Source: an uncultured beta proteobacterium (GTDB taxonomy: Bacteria > Pseudomonadota > Gammaproteobacteria > Burkholderiales > Rhodocyclaceae). From it: DNA of 8,798 nucleotides. This document shows positions 1 to 6,152 of the stretch, one piece after another. The notes beneath the pieces were generated by a model. It was not told the DNA's origin. It ran no database searches and saw only the letters and a program-made list of their open reading frames with translations. A program made the translations under genes and the position numbers. Within the stretch, counting starts at the first letter, position 1. Each line of letters opens with the position of its first letter. The stretch covers positions 1-8,798 of the forward strand of contig CAIVZW010000093.1 in NCBI GenBank assembly GCA_903910495.1. Reading direction: 5' to 3'.

Positions 1-423
1 GGCATTCTGCGCCTGCAGCCGGCAACGCTGGAGCGTATTCGTAGCGGCCGGATGGCCAAGGGCGACGTGCTGGCGGTGGCCGATGTCGCTGCGGTGATGG
101 CCGCCAAGCGCACCCCGGAACTGATCCCGATGTGCCACTCGTTGGCACTCGCCGGCGTCGACGTCGAGTTCAGCGAGATTTCCGAGCCGGACGACCACGG
201 CTGCCTCGGCCTCCGGGTACGAACTTACGCCCGCTGTACCGGGCAGACCGGTGTCGAGATGGAAGCGCTGACCGCCGCCAGTGTCGCGCTGCTGACCATC
301 TACGACATGTGCAAGTCGATTGACCGCGGCATGCGCATCGAAGGCATACAGCTCGAGGAAAAGCGCGGCGGCAAGAGCGGGGTCTGGAAGCGAAATGAGA
401 CGCTGGGGAAGCATACGGAATGA
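1..423 (+). CDS. moaC: Cyclic pyranopterin monophosphate synthase MoaC (5' end cut by window)
   Basis: MoaC acts with MoaA in the first step of molybdenum cofactor synthesis, giving cyclic pyranopterin monophosphate from the GTP-derived intermediate in the cytoplasm. The frame is already open at base 1, before the first ATG at 52: residues encoded by 1-51 ([15 protein letters not shown]) match the MoaC N-terminal region, so ATG 52 is internal. Compared from memory with E. coli MoaC, about 31 residues are missing. Catalytic-site residues are visible: the Lys of AKGDV (fragment residue 20), the His of PMCHSLAL (46), both Glu of GVEMEAL (86, 88), and the Asp and Lys of IYDMCK (102, 105). The C-terminal GGKSG motif is present. 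There is a short insertion relative to E. coli near residues 62-68. The stop overlaps the moaD start as ATGA. moaA is probably upstream, but it is not seen. Confidence 0.96.
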   Translation, partial: GILRLQPATLERIRSGRMAKGDVLAVADVAAVMAAKRTPELIPMCHSLALAGVDVEFSEISEPDDHGCLGLRVRTYARCTGQTGVEMEALTAASVALLTIYDMCKSIDRGMRIEGIQLEEKRGGKSGVWKRNETLGKHTE

Positions 424-659
424 TCACGGTTCTCTTCTTCGGGCCGGTAGCGGAACGGGTCGGCCAGAGCCGGCTGGAAATTGCCTTTCAGGCCGGGATG
501 CGCCTGCAGGATTTGCACGTACAATTGCAGACGCGGTACCCCGAAGCCTTCGCGCTGGTTTCGCTGGCTGCAGTGAATGGAACTCATGTCAGAGACAGGT
601 CCGTAGCGCTGGCAGACAATAGCGAAGTCGTATTCATGTCAAAGTTTTCGGGCGGATGA
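420..659 (+). CDS. moaD: Molybdopterin synthase sulfur carrier subunit MoaD
   Basis: MoaD is the small ubiquitin-fold subunit of molybdopterin synthase. Its C-terminal glycine is activated by adenylylation, carries sulfur as a thiocarboxylate, and donates it in the MoaE active site to build the dithiolene of molybdopterin. The protein has 79 residues, a normal length for the family. It begins with the typical beta strand [11 protein letters not shown] and ends in ...KFSGG, so the required terminal Gly-Gly is intact. The start codon lies in an ATGA overlap with the moaC stop, which suggests translational coupling. moaE follows with one base between stop and start. A ThiS-type carrier would look similar, but the position between moaC and moaE settles the assignment. 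Confidence 0.96.
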   Translation: MITVLFFGPVAERVGQSRLEIAFQAGMRLQDLHVQLQTRYPEAFALVSLAAVNGTHVRDRSVALADNSEVVFMSKFSGG

Positions 660-660
660 A

Positions 661-1086
661 ATGAAGGACGCGGTGCGCATCGGACCGGACGACTTCTCGC
701 AGGACGAGGAAATACGGGCCTTGCAGGCCAGTTCGAAGCGCATGGGCGGGATCGCCACCTTTCTCGGTTGCGCGCGCGATTTCTCGCAAGGTCGTGCGGT
801 CAGCGAAATCAGCTTCGACGCTTACGAGCGCATGGCTCTGTCCGAGATGCAGAAGCTGCGGGAAGAGGCGATTGCCCGCTTCGGCCTGCTCGATGCACGC
901 ATCGTGCATCGGCTCGGCGTAGTGCGGGCCGGCGATGCTATCGTCTTCATCGCCGCCGGCGCCGAACACCGCGCACCGGCGCTCGAGGCCTGCCGCTGGC
1001 TCATCGATGAATTGAAGGAACGGGTGCCGATCTGGAAAAAGGAAACCACGCCGCAAGGCGAGACCTGGGTGACGCCGCACCCATGA
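661..1086 (+). CDS. moaE: Molybdopterin synthase catalytic subunit MoaE
   Basis: MoaE is the large subunit of the MoaD2-MoaE2 molybdopterin synthase. It binds cyclic pyranopterin monophosphate and takes two sulfurs from MoaD thiocarboxylate. The protein has 141 residues, usual for the family. Aligned from memory with E. coli MoaE, the key residues fall at the same numbers: Arg39 in FLGCARDF, His103-Arg104 in AEHRAPALEA, Lys119 in DELKER and Lys126 in PIWKKE. The end (GETWVTPHP) is shorter than in E. coli, which has an extra basic tail. The ATG at 661 is chosen because the MKDAVRIGPDDFS start matches the family's N-terminal strand; it lies two bases after the moaD stop codon begins. The stop overlaps the mobB start as ATGA. 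Confidence 0.96.
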   Translation: MKDAVRIGPDDFSQDEEIRALQASSKRMGGIATFLGCARDFSQGRAVSEISFDAYERMALSEMQKLREEAIARFGLLDARIVHRLGVVRAGDAIVFIAAGAEHRAPALEACRWLIDELKERVPIWKKETTPQGETWVTPHP

Positions 1087-1580
1087 CTCCTCAGGTCTTC
1101 ATTTTTGTCGGGCATTCCGGTTCCGGCAAGACCACGCTGGTCGAGAAGCTGCTGCCCGAACTGACGGCCAGAGGTCTGCGTCTGGCGACGATCAAGCACG
1201 CGCATCACAAGGTCGAGCTGGACAAGGAAGGCAAGGACAGCTGGCGCTACAAGAAAGCCGGCGCGGCGATGAGCATGCTGGTCACCTCGAACGAACTGCA
1301 GATTGTCGCCGATGCAATAGACCGGCGCGAACCGGCGCAGCTTGCGGCACGCTTTCTCGGTGAAGCCGACATGGTGCTGGCCGAAGGCTTTTCGCTGGCG
1401 CCCGGCGAGAAGATCGAGATCCTGCGCCGAGAATGCGGTAAGCCGCCACGCTGCGCCATCGAAGACGGCCTGATCGCCATCGTCACCGACATGGACGAGA
1501 TCTATCCGCGACTCCCGCACTTCGCCCTCGACGACATCGCCGGGCTGGCCGATTTTCTGCTCGAACGCGAGGCACGATGA
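1083..1580 (+). CDS. mobB: Molybdopterin-guanine dinucleotide biosynthesis adaptor MobB
   Basis: MobB is a small P-loop GTP-binding protein that assists MobA in making the guanine dinucleotide form of the cofactor. It is not strictly essential in E. coli. The Walker A loop GHSGSGKT is at residues 10-17, directly after the first strand. The family motif DSWRYKKAGA is at about 52-61, and a VLAEGFSLAPGEKIEI segment, corresponding to the VEGFK...PK motif, starts near residue 98. Length is 165 residues, close to the usual 160-175. Both ends overlap neighbours by ATGA (moaE upstream, mobA downstream), so translation is probably coupled along the three genes. The stand-alone gene is intact, not a MobA-MobB or MobB-MoeA fusion. 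Confidence 0.94.
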   Translation: MTPQVFIFVGHSGSGKTTLVEKLLPELTARGLRLATIKHAHHKVELDKEGKDSWRYKKAGAAMSMLVTSNELQIVADAIDRREPAQLAARFLGEADMVLAEGFSLAPGEKIEILRRECGKPPRCAIEDGLIAIVTDMDEIYPRLPHFALDDIAGLADFLLEREAR

Positions 1581-2164
1581 TTCCGGACTGCACGGCCATC
1601 GTCATGGCGGGCGGCGAATCGCGGCGCATGGGTCGCGACAAGGCCAGCCTCGTCCTGGGCGAACAAACCCTGCTGCAACGCGTGCTGATGATCGTGCAAC
1701 CGCTGTTTGCACAGGTGCTGGTCAGTGTCCGTCAGCCGCGCCCGGACATAGCCCTGCCGCAAGTCTGCGACGCCTACGTCAATGCCGGACCGCTGGCCGG
1801 CCTGTGCGCCGGCCTGGAGCAGGCCACTACCTCTTGGATTTTCGCCGTAGCCACCGACATGCCCTTCGTCCAGCCGGCGTTGATCGAACACCTGGCGCAG
1901 CAGCGCGACGCCTGTCAGGCCGTGGTGCCGGTGGTGCACGGGCAGCCGCAGCCGCTGGCGGCGTTTTACTCAACGAGTTGCCTGGAAACGATTCAGGCAA
2001 TTCTTTCGGGAACGGGCAAGCACAGCCTGCGGGCAGCACTTGCGCAGTTGAGCGTCCGTTATGTCGACGAGTCGGAACTGCTGGTCGCCGATCCCGGTTT
2101 GCGCAGTTTCTTCGATCTCGATACGCCGCAGGATCTGGCGATGGCGAGGCGTCACCCGCTTTGA
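1577..2164 (+). CDS. mobA: Molybdenum cofactor guanylyltransferase MobA
   Basis: MobA transfers GMP from GTP to Mo-molybdopterin to give molybdopterin guanine dinucleotide, the form needed by DMSO-reductase-family enzymes. The nucleotidyltransferase signature MAGGESRRMGRDK is at residues 10-22 near the N-terminus. NAGPLAGLCAGL is at 69-80, and VATDMPFVQP at 91-100 carries the metal-binding Asp94. GQPQPLAAFYS spans 122-132, and the C-terminal FFDLDTPQDL (178-187) is characteristic of the family. Length is 195 residues, as in E. coli MobA. The CTP-specific relative MocA is an alternative for this fold, but the neighbouring mobB and the motif pattern favour MobA. The start overlaps the mobB stop as ATGA, and 10 bases separate its stop from the moeA start. 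Confidence 0.94.
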   Translation: MIPDCTAIVMAGGESRRMGRDKASLVLGEQTLLQRVLMIVQPLFAQVLVSVRQPRPDIALPQVCDAYVNAGPLAGLCAGLEQATTSWIFAVATDMPFVQPALIEHLAQQRDACQAVVPVVHGQPQPLAAFYSTSCLETIQAILSGTGKHSLRAALAQLSVRYVDESELLVADPGLRSFFDLDTPQDLAMARRHPL

Positions 2165-2168
2165 GGAG
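2164..2168 (+). promoter_or_regulatory. Ribosome binding site of moeA
   Basis: AGGAG lies 6 bases before ATG 2175 and overlaps the last base of the mobA stop codon. It decides the moeA start against the in-frame upstream ATG at 2061, which is buried in mobA. Confidence 0.75.
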
Positions 2169-2174
2169 TCTTTC

Positions 2175-3428
2175 ATGAGTCATCTGTCGGTCAGGAACGC
2201 GCAGGCCTGCGTTCTGCAGCATGCCAGGCTTGGCGATTGCGAAATCGTCACGCTCGAAGCCTCATTGGGCCGGGTGCTGGCCGAGGAAATCCGCGCCAAT
2301 CGCGATCAGCCGCCGTATGACGTCTCGGCGATGGACGGCTTCGCGCTGCGCAGTGACGATCTTGTTACCGCGCCAGCCGTACTGACCATCATCGAAGACA
2401 TCAAGGCCGGCGACCTGCCGACGAAGACCGTGCACAACGGCCAGTGCTCGCGCATCATGACCGGTGCGCCGGTACCGCCGGGAGCCGATGCCGTGATTCG
2501 CGTTGAAGAGACGCAGGCGCTGGCCGATGGGCGGGTGGAAATCAGCAGCCCGGTCAAGGCGGGAAACGACATTCGCCTGCGCGGCGAGAACATGCGCAAC
2601 GGCCAGGTCGTGCTGAGCGCAGGAACGGAAATCACGCCGGGCGTGATCGGAGTGCTGGCGACGGTCAAAGCGGCACAGATGTCCGTCTATCGCCGGCCGC
2701 GCGTGGCCATCCTGTCGACCGGCAACGAGCTTGAGGGACTCAACGAGCCTTTCGATCCCAACAAGATTCCCAACTCGAACAGTTACGCGCTGATGGCGCA
2801 ATGCCAGGCGCTGGGCATCGAACCGGTTCTGCTCGGCATTGCCCGCGACGATCCGCAGGAACTGGCGCAATTCCTCCGTCGCGGCCTCGAGTCCGATGTG
2901 CTGCTGGTTTCCGGGGGTTCGTCGGTCGGCGTGCATGACCATGTGCGTCCGACGCTGGAAGCGCTCGGCGTGAGCATGCACTTCTGGCGTGTCGAAATGC
3001 GCCCCGGTCATCCGCTGGCCTTTGGCACGACCGGCCCCCGCATGGTCTTTGGCCTGCCGGGCAATCCGGTGTCGAGCATGGTCTGTTTCGAACAGTTCGT
3101 CATCCCCGCCCTGCGCCGGATGATGGGGCATCCGCGCAGGTTCCGGCGCACCGTCGAGGCGCGTCTTGCCCATCCGGTGAAGATCCGTCCGGGGCGCACC
3201 GAGTTTATCCGCGTCGTCCTCACGCGTGACGAATCCGGCGCCTATGTGGCGAGTTCGACCGGCAGCCAGAGTAGCGGTGCGCTGCTTTCGATGGCGCTGG
3301 CCGACGGTTTGCTGGTGGTTCCGGCGGCCAGCTCGGGATTTGGGGAGGGCGAGTTGGCCACGGTGCAACTGCTGGACGGCACAATTTTTCAGGATGATCC
3401 GGGGTTTGAGGGGAAAAATGATGAATGA
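2175..3428 (+). CDS. moeA: Molybdopterin molybdenumtransferase MoeA
   Basis: MoeA inserts molybdate into adenylylated molybdopterin, releasing AMP, downstream of Mog. The start at 2175 is set by the AGGAG site and gives 417 residues; E. coli MoeA has 411. Visible motifs in order are PYDVSAMDGFAL (47-58), IMTGAPVPPGADAV (94-107), RLRGENMRNGQ (134-144), AILSTGNEL (178-186), GIARDD (221-226), SGGSSVGVHD (246-255), MRPGHPLAFG (275-284), GLPGNPVSS (293-301) and TGSQSSGALLSMA (362-374). The acidic residues of STGNEL, ARDD and GVHD are kept. Compared from memory with E. coli, three pocket lysines are changed: the helix-end FWK reads FWR, and IKPGKP reads MRPGHP. The GED Asp is Asn. These changes may mark a MoeA subgroup rather than loss of function. 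The end overlaps mog. Confidence 0.96.
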   Translation: MSHLSVRNAQACVLQHARLGDCEIVTLEASLGRVLAEEIRANRDQPPYDVSAMDGFALRSDDLVTAPAVLTIIEDIKAGDLPTKTVHNGQCSRIMTGAPVPPGADAVIRVEETQALADGRVEISSPVKAGNDIRLRGENMRNGQVVLSAGTEITPGVIGVLATVKAAQMSVYRRPRVAILSTGNELEGLNEPFDPNKIPNSNSYALMAQCQALGIEPVLLGIARDDPQELAQFLRRGLESDVLLVSGGSSVGVHDHVRPTLEALGVSMHFWRVEMRPGHPLAFGTTGPRMVFGLPGNPVSSMVCFEQFVIPALRRMMGHPRRFRRTVEARLAHPVKIRPGRTEFIRVVLTRDESGAYVASSTGSQSSGALLSMALADGLLVVPAASSGFGEGELATVQLLDGTIFQDDPGFEGKNDE

Positions 3429-3972
3429 AAAAACGCTGGCCCGTATCGGCATCCTGACCATTTCCGACCGCGCCAGTCAGGGCGTTTATGAAGACAAGGG
3501 CGGGCCGGCCATCCGCGACTGGTTTACCCGCGCGCTGACCAGCCCCTGGGAGGCCGTAGCCAGAGTGATCCCCGACGAGCAGCCGCAAATCGAAGCCGCG
3601 CTGATCGAACTCTGCGATGCCGAAGGCTGCAGCCTGATCGTCACCACCGGCGGTACCGGTCCGGCGATTCGCGACGTCACCCCGGAAGCGACCGAAGCGG
3701 TATGCTCCAAGATGATGCCCGGCTTCGGCGAACTGATGCGCAGCGCCTCGCTGAAATTCGTGCCGACGGCTATTCTCTCGCGCCAGACCGCCGGCATTCG
3801 CGGCAAGAGTCTGATCATCAACCTGCCCGGCAAGCCTTCGGCCATTGACGATTGCCTGCAGGCGGTGTTTCCCGCCGTGCCCTACTGCATCGATCTGATC
3901 GAAGGAGTGTATCTGGACACAAACGAGGAATTCTGCAAGGCGTTTCGCCCGGCGCATGCAAAGAAGAGGTAA
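3421..3972 (+). CDS. mog: Molybdopterin adenylyltransferase Mog
   Basis: Mog (MogA) adenylylates molybdopterin with ATP to prepare it for metal insertion by MoeA. The protein of 183 residues matches E. coli Mog closely: ILTISDRASQGVYEDKGGPA (11-30), IPDEQ with its Asp at 52, TTGGTGPAIRDVTPE (75-89) with the second conserved Asp at 85, MPGFGELMRS (99-108), FVPTAILSR and NLPGKPSAI (134-142), then PYCIDLIEG near 154. It is Mog, not MoaB, because of the VPTAILSR region and the long C-terminal part. Two adjacent ATGs (3418, 3421) are possible starts. The second is preferred, since GAGGGG (3408-3413) stands 7 bases before it. The gene overlaps the moeA end by 8 bases. It ends the operon, and a convergent gene follows. 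Confidence 0.95.
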   Translation: MNEKTLARIGILTISDRASQGVYEDKGGPAIRDWFTRALTSPWEAVARVIPDEQPQIEAALIELCDAEGCSLIVTTGGTGPAIRDVTPEATEAVCSKMMPGFGELMRSASLKFVPTAILSRQTAGIRGKSLIINLPGKPSAIDDCLQAVFPAVPYCIDLIEGVYLDTNEEFCKAFRPAHAKKR

Positions 3973-4032
3973 GCAGCAGGCGAATACGTTTGGTTGGACT
4001 TGCCGACAGCCAAGACCTGGGTCGAAATCGGT

Positions 4033-4046
4033 GCGGACGTGTCCGC
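4033..4046. repeat. Short inverted repeat in the mog-rhuM gap
   Basis: GCGGAC-GT-GTCCGC is a perfect 6-base inverted repeat, 61 bases after the mog stop and 49 bases past the 3' end of the convergent RhuM gene. There is only TTCACACTT after it and no real T-run, so it is at best a weak terminator for the Moco operon. The rest of the 122-base convergent gap (3973-4094) shows nothing else recognisable. Confidence 0.3.
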
Positions 4047-4094
4047 TTCACACTTGGCACCAAGAACTCAAGTAGCCCCATCCGACTGCCGTAG

Positions 4095-5189
4095 TCATTC
4101 TGATTTTCGCCGCCGCTTGTTCCCTGGCTTCACATCCACTTGCCCGAGAGCCTTTGTCGCTTTGAGTACCCGGTCAAAGTCCGACTCGATCTTTAGTGTC
4201 CGGTTGAACTCCACGTACTCGGCCAGTGCTCTCTGATCGGCCTGAGTCTTGCTGATGTTGCCCTTGTGGGTCAGCACCTCATACTCATTGAAACTCAGGA
4301 ACTTATCCACGCTGGCTGCCATATCGGCCATGCTCATCTGGACACGGTTTTCAATGATGGTTTCGATGTGATCGAAGAAACTGGAAATGGTGCGCTCCAG
4401 TCGCTTGATCTCCGACTCGGAGAGGTAATTCTTGGCGATAGTGACATCCGAGGCCAGGATGCGACCGTGAGGGGCATTTTTCCAGGTGAGCAGGCCAGCA
4501 TGCGGAGCGGTGTGGTCCACTTTGCTGTGGATGATCTCGGCAGCGGTTTGGCCCATGATGGCATAGTGGAACTTGTTCTGCACCATGGCGTAGAAGGTCT
4601 GAGTGACGTCAGATCGGGGGTCGTAGTCCACGCTGCATTCAGCGAAAATATCGGTGATCTGCTGGTAAATCCGGCGTTCGCTGGCACGAATGGAGCGGAC
4701 CCGCTCCAGCAACTCCAGGAAATAGTCCTCGCCGAACACCTGCTTGCCTTGTTTCAGGCGTTCGTCGTCCAGCACGAAGCCCTTGCGGATGTATTCCTTC
4801 AGAATCTGAGTGGCCCAGATGCGGAACTGGGTGGCGCGCTTGGAGCTGACACGGTAGCCGACGGCGATGATGGCGTCGAGGCTATAGTGCTTGAGGGTGC
4901 GCCGGACTCCCCGCCCGCCTTCGTTCTGAACTACCGAGAAATCCTCGGCAGTTGCTTTTTCCGCCAGTTCGCCCTCGGCATAGATGTTCCGGAGGTGCAG
5001 GCCGATATTGTCCGGCGTGGTCTGGAACAGATCCGCCATGAGACGCTGGGGCAACCACAGGGTTTCGGCGTGGATGAGCACACGGACATGCACTTTCTCG
5101 TCATCGCCTGCGTAAAGCAAGAACGGGGCTTCAGTGCTTTCAGTTACCGTGATGGGCTGTTTTTCCGCTGGAGTCTGTTTCTCGGTCAT
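4095..5189 (-). CDS. RhuM-family protein (Virulence_RhuM domain), stand-alone
   Basis: This is a member of the RhuM family, named after a Salmonella pathogenicity-island gene and often found beside type I restriction-modification genes; its biochemical role is not established. The 364-residue protein shows the family order: a short variable N-terminus, a winged-helix-like start (ETLWLPQRLMADLFQTTPDN, 42-61), HLRNIYAEGEL (65-75), RRTLKHYSLDAIIAVGYRV (96-114), RATQFRIWATQILKEYIRKG (118-137), ERRIYQQITDIF (171-182), then a long helical C-terminal half ending in a basic tail (GNKRRRKSE). There is no signal peptide or membrane segment, so it is cytoplasmic. The start at 5189 is supported by AGGGAG 8 bases upstream; the in-frame ATGs at 5210 and 5243 have no such site. 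GC is lower than in the Moco genes. No hsdR, hsdM or hsdS is nearby. Confidence 0.88.
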   Translation of the reverse strand: MTEKQTPAEKQPITVTESTEAPFLLYAGDDEKVHVRVLIHAETLWLPQRLMADLFQTTPDNIGLHLRNIYAEGELAEKATAEDFSVVQNEGGRGVRRTLKHYSLDAIIAVGYRVSSKRATQFRIWATQILKEYIRKGFVLDDERLKQGKQVFGEDYFLELLERVRSIRASERRIYQQITDIFAECSVDYDPRSDVTQTFYAMVQNKFHYAIMGQTAAEIIHSKVDHTAPHAGLLTWKNAPHGRILASDVTIAKNYLSESEIKRLERTISSFFDHIETIIENRVQMSMADMAASVDKFLSFNEYEVLTHKGNISKTQADQRALAEYVEFNRTLKIESDFDRVLKATKALGQVDVKPGNKRRRKSE

Positions 5190-5356
5190 GTGCCAAGCTC
5201 CCTGTAGCATGTTTGCTGAATGGTGGTTATCCGCAACGTGCACGACAGATTTGGCACCTGCCGCCCGGACAGTGCTGCCAACTCGGTCAGCGTCTTGGGC
5301 TTGGCATCACAGATGATGCGCAACAGCATCCGGTTGTCCTCCGACAGCACAGCGCT
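5186..5356 (-). pseudogene. Truncated helix-turn-helix regulator remnant (MarR/HVO_A0114-like)
   Basis: Reading the - strand from 5353 gives AVLSEDNRMLLRI, then TLTELAALSGRQVPNLSCTL, which is the DNA-binding helix-turn-helix part of small winged-helix regulators. Relatives usually read LTELAELTGR..SNLSRTL and continue with a ...YGLV wing. Here similarity stops at about 5231, and the frame runs through the RhuM leader to a TGA at 5186-5188 that overlaps the RhuM ATG. Upstream, an in-frame TGA comes just before the AGC codon, so the N-terminal half expected for the family is absent and no proper start is visible; a GTG at 5350 is possible. Both flanks are therefore lost. Such regulators often form the second gene of small toxin-antitoxin-like pairs, but no toxin gene remains here. 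The family name is recognition from motif memory. Confidence 0.6.
5198..5203 (-). promoter_or_regulatory. Ribosome binding site of the RhuM-family gene
   Basis: On the - strand AGGGAG stands 8 bases before the ATG at 5189. It argues for this start over the two upstream in-frame ATGs (5210 and 5243). Confidence 0.65.
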
Positions 5357-5396
5357 TCATTGCGGACGAACTGATTAGATTGGCATAAGGCGATGA

Positions 5397-5415
5397 TTGT
5401 ATCAATGTGGTACAA
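5397..5415. promoter_or_regulatory. Operator-like inverted repeat TTGTA-N9-TACAA
   Basis: The + strand reads TTGTATCAATGTGGTACAA, with 5-base arms and a 9-base centre. On the - strand the same bases include TACAAT, a good -10 match facing the regulator remnant and RhuM, without a convincing -35. TGTA...TACA arms are common in operators of small HTH antitoxins and autoregulators, so this may be the old operator and promoter of the remnant at 5186-5356, now possibly driving RhuM. Short arms make chance possible. Confidence 0.35.
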
Positions 5416-5646
5416 CTACAGCCATAGTTTCGTGTTCGGTGTGTTGTTCATTCGGGTGGAATGCAATCCCCAAATTGTGCGGCGAACACTTCGATAATCT
5501 ATTTGTTGCTTGGGATGTGGATTTGCTGACGCTTACTTGCCTCTTTAACTGACCGTTTGCTGCATTGATGCGCAGGCCGGCCCCGAGCCAGCGAGCACGC
5601 ATCAGTACTATCTGTAGCACGACCAGACGCGGCCATAAACCAAGTC

Positions 5647-5661
5647 AATAAGTGGCTTATT
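5647..5661. repeat. Palindrome AATAAG-TGG-CTTATT
   Basis: A perfect 6-base inverted repeat with a 3-base centre lies 47 bases before the lipoprotein start. It sits just upstream of the possible -10 TAAAAT (5678-5683), so it could be an operator. A recombination core is another thought without support, since no integrase gene is seen. Confidence 0.35.
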
Positions 5662-5707
5662 CAGGGGTTTCTGCGAGTAAAATTGATCGTTTTCATCGGG
5701 CCATCTC

Positions 5708-5971
5708 ATGTTCAAACTTATCATCGCCCTCTGTTTGTCGATTCTGTTTTCCGCCTGTACGGCACTCAAGCCTGCATCATCATCCACCGCGATTGTGACG
5801 GGCATATCGAACGGTCGGGCGAGTGTTCCAAATGAAATGATGTATGGCACGCGCACTCCAGGTGGACGGGTGTATTTCGTCACCCAAAGCTTGAAACAGC
5901 CACCAAAAGAGGGCGATGTGGTCGAGCTTGAACTGGGGAACAACGGCACGGCCCGAATCCGCGAAAAGTAG
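5708..5971 (+). CDS. Small predicted lipoprotein of unknown function
   Basis: I do not recognise the family. The 87-residue product starts MFKLIIALCLSILFSAC: a basic residue, a hydrophobic stretch (4-15) and a lipobox-like FSAC with the lipidated Cys at 17, so export and lipid attachment are likely. An unusual Phe sits at the -3 position. The mature part of about 70 residues is Ser/Ala-rich at first, then carries TPGGRVYFVTQSL (50-62) and EGDVVELELGNNGTARIREK (68-87). It looks like a compact all-beta domain. It has no partner gene: the flanks are unassigned DNA and the purT promoter region. Base composition is closer to the RhuM patch than to purT. No strong ribosome binding site precedes ATG 5708. 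An overlapping - strand ORF (5608-6072) lacks any recognisable features, so this strand is preferred. Confidence 0.6.
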   Translation: MFKLIIALCLSILFSACTALKPASSSTAIVTGISNGRASVPNEMMYGTRTPGGRVYFVTQSLKQPPKEGDVVELELGNNGTARIREK

Positions 5972-5975
5972 GGAA

Positions 5976-6003
5976 ATTTCCTGCTCGGCTGGTTCCAGGA
6001 AAT
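5976..6003. repeat. Stem-loop after the lipoprotein gene
   Basis: ATTTCCTG and CAGGAAAT form a perfect 8-base inverted repeat with a 12-base loop, starting 5 bases after the lipoprotein stop. It may end that transcript, though no T-run follows on the + strand. On the - strand the stem is followed by only three T residues. Confidence 0.35.
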
Positions 6004-6111
6004 CAGTATCTCCATGGCAAGGCGTTCGATTATTTCCCCGTTAGCATCAACCGCCGAACTTCCGTGAGACAAAAGCCGTACGACGTGCCGTAACGATTCC
6101 GGCCATCAGAC

Positions 6112-6120
6112 TGCTAGAAT
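6112..6120 (+). promoter_or_regulatory. Extended -10 promoter of purT
   Basis: TGCTAGAAT has the TGn extension plus a 5/6 match to TATAAT. It would start RNA near 6127, leaving a leader of about 26 bases. No good -35 is seen at the right distance, which extended -10 promoters tolerate. No PurR-like box is recognisable. Confidence 0.5.
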
Positions 6121-6152
6121 TCGCACTCTTATCGGTTCTCAGGATTCAAGCA

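Larger units (their letters stand above)
5357..5707. other. Gene-poor stretch of lower GC between the HTH remnant and the lipoprotein gene
   Basis: No recognised gene is found. A 72-codon - strand ORF (5402-5620) has no family signature and no convincing ribosome binding site. GC is visibly lower than in the Moco and purT genes. The stretch holds the TTGTA...TACAA repeat (5397-5415) and a short palindrome (5647-5661), and ends with a possible -10 (TAAAAT, 5678-5683) for the lipoprotein gene. It looks like residue from past insertion or deletion events, but no flanking direct repeats were found by eye. Confidence 0.5.

Noticed and set aside
2061..2174. Upstream in-frame extension of moeA
   Set aside because: The added 38 residues overlap mobA and look like frame-shifted mobA. 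AGGAG before ATG 2175 and the family N-terminus support the shorter form.
2262..3461. 399-codon - strand ORF opposite moeA
   Set aside because: It lacks recognisable motifs, is rich in Arg, His and Gln as expected from the complement of GC-rich codons, and lies across a fully convincing moeA.
4266..5207. 313-codon + strand ORF opposite the RhuM-family gene
   Set aside because: The - strand frame has clear family motifs and a ribosome binding site; the + strand frame has neither.
5190..5243. Upstream starts of the RhuM-family gene at 5210 and 5243
   Set aside because: The extra residues are not family-like, and the only good ribosome binding site stands before 5189.
5402..5620. 72-codon - strand ORF in the gap before RhuM
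   Set aside because: It shows low-complexity, mixed composition with no recognisable domain and no ribosome binding site, and it ends inside the operator-like repeat.
5608..6072. 154-codon - strand ORF overlapping the lipoprotein gene
   Set aside because: No family features or ribosome binding site are visible, while the + strand frame has a lipoprotein signal. It remains the main alternative if the lipoprotein call fails.
3973..6110. Insertion sequence or CRISPR array in the accessory patch
   Set aside because: No transposase or Cas-like frame, no terminal inverted repeats with target duplication, and no regularly spaced repeats were seen.
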